Below are positions 42,449 to 50,459 of a stretch of DNA of 64,000 nt, one piece after another (position 1 is the stretch's first letter; every line of letters starts with the position of its first letter). The position numbers and the translations under genes were made by a program. Under the pieces are notes generated by a model. It saw nothing but the letters and a program-made list of their open reading frames with translations. It made no database searches and was not told the origin of the DNA. The stretch comes from Owenweeksia sp. (GTDB lineage Bacteria > Bacteroidota > Bacteroidia > Flavobacteriales > Schleiferiaceae): contig JANQPD010000023.1 of assembly GCA_028285465.1 (NCBI GenBank), positions 62,001 to 126,000 of the forward strand, written 5' to 3'.

Positions 42449-44971
42449 CTAGAACCTAAAAAGATAAGAGACTGAGGGTAAAACCGGGAATACCGAAATC
42501 TTATTCGCTACGCGTCTTCCGTCTTCGGTAGCAAAAAAGATGAAGTAGGGGTTTAAGCGGTTATAAGCATTGTACAGGCTGATATTCCAGGTACGTGATC
42601 CCCAGCGGGTCTTCTTCACCCAGTTAAAGCCGATGTCAGCCCGGTTGTAAGTGGGGTATGTGTAGGCATTTCTACGGCTCCACAATACTTCCTGGTTCCC
42701 GTTTACATCGCGGTAGGAGGCGATGGGAACGGTAGCCCTGATGCCACTGTTTAGTATAAAATTAACCGACATGAAAAAGCGTTTGCTGAAAGTGTGTATA
42801 GCCGATAACTTAAGTTCATGCCTCCGGTCATATTTGTAGGGAAAAGTGAGTCCATCGTTTACTTCCCGGAACCTGCGTTGCGACCAGGCCAGGGTGTATC
42901 CTATCCAACCGGTAGTTTTCCCTGTTTTTTTTCTCAAAAAAAGCTCTAGCCCCCATGCGTTGCCCGTGCCGCCTGTGGCTACCTGATTTTCCCAATTCAA
43001 CGAGGTTCTGAACAAGGTGCCTTCCCTAAAGGTGATCAGGTCTGAGAAGTATTTGTAATAGGCTTCGGCAGTAAACTCCAGCGCACCCTTATAGAGGTCT
43101 TTTGTAGAGCCAAGGTTCCACTGATGTGCTCTTTGAGGGGCAATATTTTCATTGCTGCTTACCCACAGGTCTGTGGGCAGGTTGGAGCCGGAACTGGTGA
43201 GTAAGTGCACGGCCTGCATCATATAGCTATAACTCCCCTGGAACGACCAATCGGGTTTAAAGAGATAACGGGCGATCAGGCGGGGTTGTAAACTGTTGTA
43301 AAATGCTCCGTTTACAAAGTAGGTAGCATAGTGCAGGCCGCTGTTCAAACGCCATTTTTGGTTTAATTTCCACTCATCCTCTATATAGAGGGAAACATCG
43401 TGTGTATTGGTATAGGGGCTTAGCTGTAAAAGAGAATCTAACCGGTTGTTGGCATCTTCTTCTTCGTAAATGAAGGCGCCTGGCCTGAATTGATGAAAGC
43501 TATACAATACTCCTGTTTTGATATGGTGCCGGGAGGAATAGGTATATTCCAGTTCATGCCTGAAGCGATAATCTGTAATGTCACTGAAATACCTGGTTGC
43601 AGTATATTCAAAGGGGTCCTGATCTTCGAGGGCAATGTCCAGCTTGTACCTCGTGTACGCCAGACTGGTATTACTGAAAAGTCGTGTATTAAAAATATAA
43701 TTGTACCGGATTACCCCGGTTACATTTCCATAGCCAAATGCCCCCTTTGCGTTTTCTTCTCCGGAGGTTCGATCATAGTAAATGTTATCCCTGCCTAAGT
43801 ACATGCTGAGGTATATTCTTTCTTTAGCGGAAAATTTGTGGTTTACCTTCAGGGCTACATCATAAAAGTAGGCGCCTCCGCGGCTTTCATCATTTAAAAA
43901 AGGTTGTGCCAGCAGGTCAAAATAAGTTCTTCTCCCACTTATCATAAAGGAGGTTTTGTTTTTGATGAGGGGACCTTCCAGGGTAAGCTTACTCGATAAA
44001 AGTCCAATGCTGCCTGTTCCGTGGAATTGTTCCATATTCCCTTCTTTCATATTTACTTCAACAATGGAACTTAGCCTGCCTCCATAGCGTGCCGGAAAGC
44101 CTCCTTTTGTAAGCGATACGTTTTTGATCGCATCGGTATTGAATACGGAAAAGTAACCGAAGAGGTGGGAGATATTGTATACAGGTACGCCATCCAGAAG
44201 AATTAAATTTTGGTCGGGACTGCCCCCTCTTACTACCAGGCCAATGTTTCCCTCGCTGGTGCCCTGCACCCCCGGAAGCATTTGTACAGATTTTACCAGG
44301 TCTTGTTCCCCAAAAAAAACCGGCATGTTGTTGATCTCGTTCGGGCTTAGCTCAAGGTTTCCCAGGTTGCCGGAGAGGTGCCTGTTCTTGGCACCCGACA
44401 CCACAGCTTCATCCAAAAGGGTATTGGATTCCGTAAGATAAAAGGTCTGAAGCTTATTTATGGAAGGTATAGAAAATACAGTGTCTTCATAGCCCAGATA
44501 ACTTACCTTTATTTCAACCGGATCGGTATTTTGAGCGGGAAGGGGGATACTGAAAAAGCCATAGGTATTACTGGAGGTACCTATGCCGAATTGAGGAAAA
44601 AAAACATTGGCCCCGATCAATCGCTCTTTACTGTTTACATCTTCTACAAATCCGCTTATTACGTTGGTTTTACCCGTTTGCCTGTTGATGATCAAGAGCT
44701 TGTTTGGCCTGAGCCTGACTTCAAAGGCTTTCAGATCAAAAAAAACCGAAAGCAATTCCTCAACAGCTGCCTGTTTCTCTTTTGGCAGTACAGGTTTCTC
44801 AATCAAACTGGTTTGCCGATAGCTGAGGCTGTACCCAAGTTCCTTCAGGTCTTGCTTAAAGTCATTTAGGGCATAGGCCGGATGGATGGAAAGCTTTTCT
44901 TCCAGGACATTTTTTTGCCCTGCGAGATAAACGAAAGAGAATACCAGCAGAAATGAAAAAAAAGCTTTCAT
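42449..44971 (-). CDS. TonB-dependent receptor with STN signalling domain (island 1)
   Basis: 840 aa. Signal peptide (1-18), STN/FecA-like domain at about 25-98, CarboxypepD-regulatory-like domain at about 103-185 (ISGFVEDVNSKERLIGANVF), plug from about 200 (QMLPGVQGTSEGNIGLVVRG, LILLDGVPVYNISHLFGYF), 22-strand-type barrel ending in SYLFRF. The STN domain contacts FecR, and the sigma and FecR genes are the first of the same run, so this receptor should control its own expression. Ligand unknown. Confidence 0.93.
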   Translation of the reverse strand: MKAFFSFLLVFSFVYLAGQKNVLEEKLSIHPAYALNDFKQDLKELGYSLSYRQTSLIEKPVLPKEKQAAVEELLSVFFDLKAFEVRLRPNKLLIINRQTGKTNVISGFVEDVNSKERLIGANVFFPQFGIGTSSNTYGFFSIPLPAQNTDPVEIKVSYLGYEDTVFSIPSINKLQTFYLTESNTLLDEAVVSGAKNRHLSGNLGNLELSPNEINNMPVFFGEQDLVKSVQMLPGVQGTSEGNIGLVVRGGSPDQNLILLDGVPVYNISHLFGYFSVFNTDAIKNVSLTKGGFPARYGGRLSSIVEVNMKEGNMEQFHGTGSIGLLSSKLTLEGPLIKNKTSFMISGRRTYFDLLAQPFLNDESRGGAYFYDVALKVNHKFSAKERIYLSMYLGRDNIYYDRTSGEENAKGAFGYGNVTGVIRYNYIFNTRLFSNTSLAYTRYKLDIALEDQDPFEYTATRYFSDITDYRFRHELEYTYSSRHHIKTGVLYSFHQFRPGAFIYEEEDANNRLDSLLQLSPYTNTHDVSLYIEDEWKLNQKWRLNSGLHYATYFVNGAFYNSLQPRLIARYLFKPDWSFQGSYSYMMQAVHLLTSSGSNLPTDLWVSSNENIAPQRAHQWNLGSTKDLYKGALEFTAEAYYKYFSDLITFREGTLFRTSLNWENQVATGGTGNAWGLELFLRKKTGKTTGWIGYTLAWSQRRFREVNDGLTFPYKYDRRHELKLSAIHTFSKRFFMSVNFILNSGIRATVPIASYRDVNGNQEVLWSRRNAYTYPTYNRADIGFNWVKKTRWGSRTWNISLYNAYNRLNPYFIFFATEDGRRVANKISVFPVLPSVSYLFRF

Positions 44972-44972
44972 C

Positions 44973-45428
44973 CTAGCGATACAAATAGTAGGTTGTGGTA
45001 CGCAACGTACCGTCTTCCAGCGTGTCTTCTTTCCAAATAACCCAGTCTCTTACAGGAGGCTCAAGGTCCTCCGGTAAAAAAGTATAGAGTGTATCCTCCA
45101 AACTCAGCAGTGTATCCAGGGTAAAATAATAAGGCGAGGTTTTTTCATAAAAATTAAAAGTTCTCTGTAGCGTACTGTCTCCTGAAAAACTCCATATCAT
45201 AGGGGCGGTATCGGTTTTCCGGATGGTATCTCTATTGTTGTCTACAAGAGTTACGACCATTTCTTGTTGCACCCATAAACGTCCTACCACCTTATCAACA
45301 TAATGTTCATGCACCCGGTTTATTTCGGCAGATCCGGGTTTTTCTCTGAAGGCGCGTTCTTTTTTACAGGAAAGAAGAAACAGGAACAGCAAACATGCAA
45401 TGAGGTATGAAGTTATTTTTCTAAACAT
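44973..45428 (-). CDS. Small lipoprotein, paralogue of the upstream one
   Basis: 151 aa. Lipobox LLSC, mature start CKKERAFREKP. Shares the block AEINRVHEHYVDKVVG with its neighbour (AEINKVHERYSELVSS), then W, FSF-like strands, a D-rich middle and C-terminal VIWKEDTLEDGTLRTTTYYL versus IWKHDTIQEGIVVTDVY. Tandem duplicates that have diverged. A lipocalin-like barrel is possible from the pattern. 1 bp before the TonB receptor, 168 bp after the paralogue. Confidence 0.72.
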   Translation of the reverse strand: MFRKITSYLIACLLFLFLLSCKKERAFREKPGSAEINRVHEHYVDKVVGRLWVQQEMVVTLVDNNRDTIRKTDTAPMIWSFSGDSTLQRTFNFYEKTSPYYFTLDTLLSLEDTLYTFLPEDLEPPVRDWVIWKEDTLEDGTLRTTTYYLYR

Positions 45429-45596
45429 GAGATATGGGGATAAATGCAGTTTTTAAAGGATATTCAATACTGTTTGCGAAACAAAAATCTTTGAGCGTTC
45501 TCTTCCTGTACCTTCTAAAAATTTTTGGCTAAAAGATCTGCTCTTTTTTCCAAGAGGTATAAATAAAACAGCCTCTGAGGAATACACCAATGAACT

Positions 45597-46064
45597 TTAT
45601 CTTGATTGGAGACGATAAACATCAGTTACAACTATACCTTCCTGGATCGTATCGTGTTTCCAAATACTTAAGTTTGTTAAGGGTTGCTTAAGCTTTTTAG
45701 GAGAAAAATAATGAGGGCTTCCGTTTAAGTCTAATAAAGAATCTTCGGTAAAGTGGTACGAAAATATGACTTCATCATTCGTGCGGAAAAGGTATTTTTT
45801 CAAGATATTGTCTTGACCTTCAGCGTTAAAATTCCAATATATACCAGGATCGTCATTTTTTCCCAAGGTATCTATTACTCCGTTCCGGTAAGTAAGGGTA
45901 GTGAAATTCTTGACTTGCTTCCACTGCACAGAACTCACTAGTTCCGAATACCGTTCATGCACCTTGTTTATTTCAGCAGGTTGGGGGTTTTCTTCTTTTT
46001 TACAGGAAAAAAGAGACAAGCATAGTACATATACAATAAGGGGTGGCGTTACTTTTTTGAACAT
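45597..46064 (-). CDS. Small lipoprotein with AEIN-VHE motif (island 1)
   Basis: 155 aa. Lipobox FSC, mature start CKKEENPQPAEINKVHERY. Conserved W (WKQV), the FNAEGQDNILKKYLF strand and a SIWKHDTIQEG tail. Unknown family, paralogous to the next gene. Its start overlaps fecR by 16 bp, so it belongs to the sigma/FecR transcript. Confidence 0.72.
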   Translation of the reverse strand: MFKKVTPPLIVYVLCLSLFSCKKEENPQPAEINKVHERYSELVSSVQWKQVKNFTTLTYRNGVIDTLGKNDDPGIYWNFNAEGQDNILKKYLFRTNDEVIFSYHFTEDSLLDLNGSPHYFSPKKLKQPLTNLSIWKHDTIQEGIVVTDVYRLQSR

Positions 46065-46972
46065 GAGGTATGGATTATAGATAGGGTATTGTTCTTAAAT
46101 GTGTATGCAAAGCCGTTCACCAGGCTTAGTTCCTCCAGTACTGTTTCAAGGGGAGCCTGGTCAAAGCTGCCGGTAAAAGAACAATTGACCAACTCCGCAT
46201 TTTCTTGCAGGTTAAAAAGATAATGTCCTTGCAGGCTTTGTAGAACATCATTTACCGGGGTATTTTCAAACACAAATATTCCACTTTGCCAGGCATTGTA
46301 ATTGGGGTTCTTAATTTTACTTTTGATAAGTTGGGTTCCATTCAGCCAGCCCTTTTCTCCCTTGATTAAAGTAACTTTATCCTTCTTTGCGGAGAAAATC
46401 ACTTTGCCCTCACTTACTTCGAGGAGTTTTTTCTCCGTATTCAGCAAGAAAGCGGTGCCCACCACTTGTGTCGCGACATCACCGCTTTCTATAAGAAAAG
46501 GCTTGGAAAGGTTTTTTGTAACTGTGAAGTAAGCTTTGCCCTGAAAAGATATTTCTCGTTGGAACCAGTTAAAATATAGAGGTACACGTAAGGTGCCAGG
46601 GCCTATAATACTCACGGTGGAGCCATCGTTTAATGCAATGCGTTCAGCTTGCCCCTTCTTCAGCCTATACGTAGAATGAGCAGTAGACAAAACGCCCAGG
46701 CCAAGGAGCAGCAACATACTGGCAGCTATGGCTACCCAACGGAACCGGGTCTTTGTAGATCGTGTAGGACGAGAAAAGTGTGTTTTTTGAAATTTTAGCC
46801 AGGCCAGATCAGTTTCCGGGTCGGCTTTTGGTTTTTCACCCGCTTCTTCCCAGATGCGCTGCAAAGCTTTAAACTCTTTCTCTTTTCCTTCCTGCAACAG
46901 CCACTGATTAAAGCGAACACGCTCTTGTTCAGTAGCGGAACCGTCTAATATTTTAATACTTAATGGATGCAC
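46049..46972 (-). CDS. FecR-family anti-sigma factor (island 1)
   Basis: 307 aa from a GTG start (no alternative before an upstream stop). Cytosolic N-terminal helices, one membrane helix (WVAIAASMLLLLGLGVL near residue 82), FecR domain (LKKGQAERIALNDGSTVSI near 107), and a C-terminal DUF4974-like module (VFENTPVNDVLQSLQGHY near 232). It relays the STN signal from the receptor to the sigma factor. Overlaps the small lipoprotein gene by 16 bp. Confidence 0.92.
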   Translation of the reverse strand: MHPLSIKILDGSATEQERVRFNQWLLQEGKEKEFKALQRIWEEAGEKPKADPETDLAWLKFQKTHFSRPTRSTKTRFRWVAIAASMLLLLGLGVLSTAHSTYRLKKGQAERIALNDGSTVSIIGPGTLRVPLYFNWFQREISFQGKAYFTVTKNLSKPFLIESGDVATQVVGTAFLLNTEKKLLEVSEGKVIFSAKKDKVTLIKGEKGWLNGTQLIKSKIKNPNYNAWQSGIFVFENTPVNDVLQSLQGHYLFNLQENAELVNCSFTGSFDQAPLETVLEELSLVNGFAYTFKNNTLSIIHTSCSKK

Positions 46973-47028
46973 ATACTCGCTTTAGTATAAGTATGACACA
47001 TAAGTAAAGGGGCACACGTAAAAGAAAT

Positions 47029-47583
47029 TCAAAAATGTAAAAGAAAATGTAAAATAGCCAGCTTAAGCCCCTTGCGCATGTGCTTCAGGGCAATGGAAAT
47101 CTGTGTTTCTACCGTGCGTTTTGATAAACCGAGACGGCCAGCTATTTCTTCATTGCTCAATTTTTGGAAGCGACTGAGCTCAAAGATCTCACGGCATCTT
47201 GCAGGAAGTTTTTCGATCAACTTATCTATTTGTGCTTGCAGGTCTGCAAGCTCTAGGTCTTTGTTAGGTGGGAACGTTTCATTTTGCCGGTAGGCAATTT
47301 CCAAATGGTGGGCACGATGCAGTTTTATTTGCCTGATTTCATTAAGGGCTTTGTTGTTTACGGCAGTAAATAAATACGATTTTAATGAACCCTTTATGTT
47401 GAGGTCATTTCTCTTCTCGTACAAACTGCCAAATACTTCCTGCACAAGATCTTTGGCGGCTTCCTGGTCACCCAGCAGTTTTGTGGCGAAGGCAGTGAGC
47501 GGTTTAAAATAGGTGTAGAATAATAGATAATATGCTTCTTCAGAACCCTTAGAGAGTCCTTCTTTCCACTTTAGTTGATCCAT
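47029..47583 (-). CDS. ECF RNA polymerase sigma factor, FecI type (island 1)
   Basis: 184 aa. Sigma region 2 (AYYLLFYTYFKPLTAFATKL, GDQEAAKDLVQEVFGSLYEK) and region 4 with helix-turn-helix (LSNEEIAGRLGLSKRTVET). Belongs to the Bacteroidota sigma-70 family group adjacent to FecR. Encoded 56 bp upstream of fecR, giving a sigma-FecR-lipoprotein(x2)-receptor-DUF4249 order. ATG at 47583. Confidence 0.93.
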   Translation of the reverse strand: MDQLKWKEGLSKGSEEAYYLLFYTYFKPLTAFATKLLGDQEAAKDLVQEVFGSLYEKRNDLNIKGSLKSYLFTAVNNKALNEIRQIKLHRAHHLEIAYRQNETFPPNKDLELADLQAQIDKLIEKLPARCREIFELSRFQKLSNEEIAGRLGLSKRTVETQISIALKHMRKGLKLAILHFLLHF

Positions 47584-47666
47584 GAACTTGTTTCCGGGAA
47601 AAGTAGGAAAATCCCAATAATGTTTTTGAGTTGAAGCAAATTTGGTTTTTTACGGCAAACTGCTTT

Positions 47667-49157
47667 TTAAAAAAAACCGGATTGCTCAACCAGCTCCTTA
47701 CTGGGGCTTATGATGTAGTAAATTTTGTTTTGAATTAAAGGAAGTTTACCGGAGTATCTATAGTGGTAGTTAAAACCAATAAAGGCAAAACTACGCGCGT
47801 TTGCACTATATTTTTTTTGTATTTTCTGCCTGTTTTGAGGAAGCCTGGTTCTTCCTTTTCTGTAAATAACAGAAAGCTCGTTATCGCTGAGAAAACTTAG
47901 TTGATAACCTAGTAATGAACTGGTTGTGAACACGTATTTTACGCCTGCCTTTTTTAGCATATCTATTAGTAAAAGCAGTGCCTTACTGTCATCCACAACC
48001 ACATTATCTTTCTTTGTTATGCTCATATTTAAAGAGGAATAGCCATGGAAGGAAGGAAGTTGAGCCGCCCCAGTTAAAACCAAAAGGAGTAGGGCAAACG
48101 AGGTATAGCTGATTAAGCTTTTTGAACAGGTTTCCGAAAGTACAGCGGCAGCTAAGAAAATAGAAAAACCTATAAACGGAAGCAAATACCTGGGTTCTGA
48201 TGTGACGAAGAAACCCATGCAGGAGAGAAGAGTTGCTAATAAAAACATGGAACTTAGAAGTACGGCTCTTCTACTAACAGCCAGTTTAATGGAATAGAAA
48301 AGAAGGCCTATAGAGAAAAGAAGGAAGGAAAGGGTAAACCACTTATTATCGGGAGAGTAAGTGCTTGTTAGAAAATAGTTTCCACCCAGGTTGTTTAACA
48401 AAGCCGAAGGTAAATCATTGATAAGCCGCACTCTTTCCAGCACTTGCAATTCTGGAGCTGGATGCATTATTTCAAGGCTTTGCTTTACAAAATAAAGCGA
48501 CCCTAATACAAGTGTTGTCCCGCAGGCAAAAGATAAGAGATTGGTCCATGATCTTTTTTGATATATCTGGAAATATACAATTACAGCAAATGTAGCCGGA
48601 GCCCATAATGGTTGGGTTTCGATAATAAGGCCAAATGAGACGCCTATAATAAGCCACTTAAAAATTTTCAAGCGGACTCTTGAGTGCAACAATAGAAACA
48701 AAATGAAAGATGATAGAAAAAAACTTGTCAGGTAACCTCCTCTTGCTTTCATGGACCAAACTAGCCAGGTAGGTGAGAATATAAGGATGGCTGTCAGCAG
48801 AGAAGCAAGGCGCCAATTCTGTTTCAGGATTTTTAAGAGGGAAAGGCCTATAAGGCATATACTTGTCGTCCATAAAAATAGCATGGCCATTTTTACAGCC
48901 AGCGAGCTTAGCCCGAATATGGAAATACTTAAGCTGATAAGCAATGCTTCAAAGAACGCAAAGCCGTAGTTCTGCCCGTAGAAATAGAGGGGCAACCCTC
49001 CATCCTGTATCTCCAATGCCATTAAACCTACGATGGCTTCATCTCCGTCCAGGAAAAATACATTGGTGTGTATGAAAACAAGCCTGGATAAGAAGCAGGT
49101 GAGCACTATACCTAGTATGAAAAACAGATGACGTCTATGAACAGGTTTGAAAAGCAT
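47667..49157 (-). CDS. GT39/ArnT-like membrane glycosyltransferase
   Basis: 496 aa with about 11 helices. The first periplasmic loop carries FFLDGDEAIVGLMALEIQ (catalytic-type D40/E41 of the GT-C fold), and the loop near residue 55 has GLPLYFYGQNYG. C-terminal soluble tail of ~130 aa. GT39/ArnT enzymes use polyprenyl-phosphate sugars in the periplasm. Lies alone between the two uptake islands; acceptor unknown. Confidence 0.78.
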   Translation of the reverse strand: MLFKPVHRRHLFFILGIVLTCFLSRLVFIHTNVFFLDGDEAIVGLMALEIQDGGLPLYFYGQNYGFAFFEALLISLSISIFGLSSLAVKMAMLFLWTTSICLIGLSLLKILKQNWRLASLLTAILIFSPTWLVWSMKARGGYLTSFFLSSFILFLLLHSRVRLKIFKWLIIGVSFGLIIETQPLWAPATFAVIVYFQIYQKRSWTNLLSFACGTTLVLGSLYFVKQSLEIMHPAPELQVLERVRLINDLPSALLNNLGGNYFLTSTYSPDNKWFTLSFLLFSIGLLFYSIKLAVSRRAVLLSSMFLLATLLSCMGFFVTSEPRYLLPFIGFSIFLAAAVLSETCSKSLISYTSFALLLLVLTGAAQLPSFHGYSSLNMSITKKDNVVVDDSKALLLLIDMLKKAGVKYVFTTSSLLGYQLSFLSDNELSVIYRKGRTRLPQNRQKIQKKYSANARSFAFIGFNYHYRYSGKLPLIQNKIYYIISPSKELVEQSGFF

Positions 49158-49551
49158 TGAAGTACAGTTAAGGATTGATAAAGCCAGTGCAGCGTCTTTT
49201 TTTTTGCTGAGACAGGTAATCTTGAAGGATAGTCTACTTAAAGAGCACCTTCATCCAGTGTTGTATGCGGTTTTTTAGTACCATGGGGAAACAAGATAAT
49301 AGGCCTCACGTATAAGTTCTTCATCGCTTGCATTTTATTCTTTGTTATTAATTCTCTTCATAAATAAAAGACGAGCGGTGAAGGGCCAGATGCTGCATGG
49401 CCGACAAAAAACACCGGGGGTGAAAACAAGCAGCCGGTGCTTTCACGCAGAATAATTGCTGTTTATCAGTGGATTAGCGGTTGTGAGAACTCTTTCCAGC
49501 GCTTGCTGAGAAACCATGCGCTTGCTAGTTTATAAAAAACAGGGGCTCGAC
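49158..49551. other. 394-bp intergenic region with hairpins
   Basis: No credible gene. It holds the - strand terminator at 49406-49439 and a neighbouring GGCCA/TGGCC hairpin at 49384-49402. The remainder is AT-rich leader for the GT39 gene with no exact TAnnTTTG box on the - strand. Confidence 0.7.
49406..49439 (-). terminator. Intrinsic terminator for the 52.8-49.5 kb receptor operon
   Basis: On the - strand CACCGG ... CCGGTG (6-bp stem, 16-nt loop) followed by six T (49411-49406). It lies 113 bp downstream of the DUF4249 stop at 49552. The loop is long, so strength is uncertain. Confidence 0.55.
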
Positions 49552-50457
49552 TTAAGGAAAAAGCTGAACGGTCCGTTCATTCCCGGAGGCTACGATGCCA
49601 TAACCGTTTTCCACATTAGAATGTACTTGTACGGGCTCGCTAAAGAAATCATCATAGGTTTCAAAACCTGAAAGGCTTTTTTCAAAGAGATAATAGTCTT
49701 CGGTAATGTTGATCACCTCTAAAACCAGCGCGGTCGTTTCGCGGTCCTCTATAGGAGGTATTTCTATTTCCAGGATCTTTTGTCCGTTTTTAAAGCGGGT
49801 ATCGGTTAAATAGCCCACAAACGTTTTGAGCCGGGTAGGCAGCTGCCCTTCATTTATTTCCAACTCAAAAACCTCTAACGTAGGATCTTTGGTAGTAAAG
49901 GGCACAATTAAGCTGTTTTCTATATTGATGCTGCGTGTACGGAGCATGTACCAGTTATCTTCATTGGGAATATCCGTGATCTGTACCCGGTAAACGCTAT
50001 TGCTGTGGTCAAAAAAGATCCGTTGTGCTTCAGGTGGTTGAGGCATGGTGGTTTCGCCGGATATAGGGGGGTAGCCGTCTTTACTCACTTCTAATCGGTA
50101 GGTACGGTTTGCATTTGCGCTAGCTGTTAGGGTTGTAGCGTATTTATATATGGGTGTAATTCTGCCGTTTAGGGGATTCTCGTAAGTGGCTACAAAATAA
50201 GGCTGCAGTTCAGCCCGCAATACATCGTCTTCATAAAGCTGTACGACACAATCATCTGGTATACCGGGGCGCTGACTGCCTATAGCACGTGAGGTGGTGC
50301 TTATCAATACGGAGATGCTATCGCGAGCAAAAATACGGGTGTCCATGCTGAGGGTAGGCCCGGGATAGGACAGGTCGTAGTCCAGCACCTTTTCACATGC
50401 TGAGCTTAAAGACAAGAGAATAAGAAGCAATAGTACAGAAGATAAAGGCCTTTTCAT
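49552..50457 (-). CDS. DUF4249 lipoprotein (receptor partner 2)
   Basis: 301 aa. Lipobox SSAC with mature start CEKVLDYDLSYPG. Contains ISVLISTTSRAIGSQRPG near 50, NWYMLRTRSINIENS, and C-terminal signature FFSEPVQVHSNVENGYGIVASG. 2 bp after the 775-aa receptor. Same role inferred as for the other DUF4249 genes. Confidence 0.87.
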   Translation of the reverse strand: MKRPLSSVLLLLILLSLSSACEKVLDYDLSYPGPTLSMDTRIFARDSISVLISTTSRAIGSQRPGIPDDCVVQLYEDDVLRAELQPYFVATYENPLNGRITPIYKYATTLTASANANRTYRLEVSKDGYPPISGETTMPQPPEAQRIFFDHSNSVYRVQITDIPNEDNWYMLRTRSINIENSLIVPFTTKDPTLEVFELEINEGQLPTRLKTFVGYLTDTRFKNGQKILEIEIPPIEDRETTALVLEVINITEDYYLFEKSLSGFETYDDFFSEPVQVHSNVENGYGIVASGNERTVQLFP

Positions 50458-50459
50458 GC

